This document shows positions 6,128 through 6,137 of a stretch of 6,137 bases of DNA, one piece after another (positions within the stretch are counted from its first letter, which is position 1; each line of letters starts with the position of its first letter). Source of the DNA: CAZXVW01 sp964644025 (GTDB lineage Bacteria > Acidobacteriota > Terriglobia > Bryobacterales > Bryobacteraceae). The notes beneath the pieces were generated by a model that was given only the letters and a program-made list of their open reading frames with translations, did not search any database and was not told the DNA's origin. The stretch is taken from positions 1 through 6,137 of the forward strand of contig CAZXVW010000232.1 of assembly GCA_964644025.1 (NCBI GenBank). Direction: 5' to 3'. Both the position numbers and the translations under genes were made by a program.

Positions 6128-6137
6128 ATCCTTCCTT

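Overview
The window reads as a GC-rich chromosomal segment from an Acidobacteriota-like bacterium, perhaps of the Bryobacterales/Solibacter type. The main clue is the large Oar-like outer-membrane receptor on the right, with an N-terminal carboxypeptidase-regulatory-like domain followed by TonB-receptor-like plug and barrel regions. This family is strongly expanded in that phylum. The assignment is inferred from protein style, since no ribosomal or marker gene is present.

Layout: two divergent units flank a gene-free region of about 750 bp (2373-3124). The left unit runs on the minus strand as a likely three-gene operon. An IclR-family regulator (2372-1500) comes first, followed 27 nt later by a DapA/N-acetylneuraminate-lyase-family enzyme (1472-528). 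A lipoprotein carrying an FGE-sulfatase (formylglycine-generating-enzyme-like) domain follows (474 to beyond position 1, cut by the window edge). The right unit, on the plus strand, is one complete 1000-residue outer-membrane receptor (3125-6127).

The intergenic region is the most informative non-coding part. It holds a near-consensus sigma70-type promoter for the receptor (TTGACA-N17-TATACT, 2873-2901). A perfect 7-bp inverted repeat with a 6-nt spacer (2897-2916) overlaps its -10 box and predicted start site, as expected of a repressor operator. A second promoter (TTGACG-N17-TAATAT, 2558-2530) faces the iclR operon, and a TATAAT box nearer iclR lies beside a sequence resembling half of that operator. 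Between the promoters is an imperfect direct repeat with a degenerate tRNA-like outline (2640-2723). The receptor transcript would have a leader of roughly 217 nt.

Working model (inference): the receptor brings a ligand across the outer membrane or binds it at the surface, the lyase-family enzyme processes a derived keto-acid-like metabolite, and the IclR protein senses an intermediate and controls both units. The lyase keeps the Schiff-base lysine position but lacks the usual pyruvate-binding GTTGE motif and the catalytic tyrosine, so its substrate may be unusual. No mobile element, CRISPR array or rRNA was seen.
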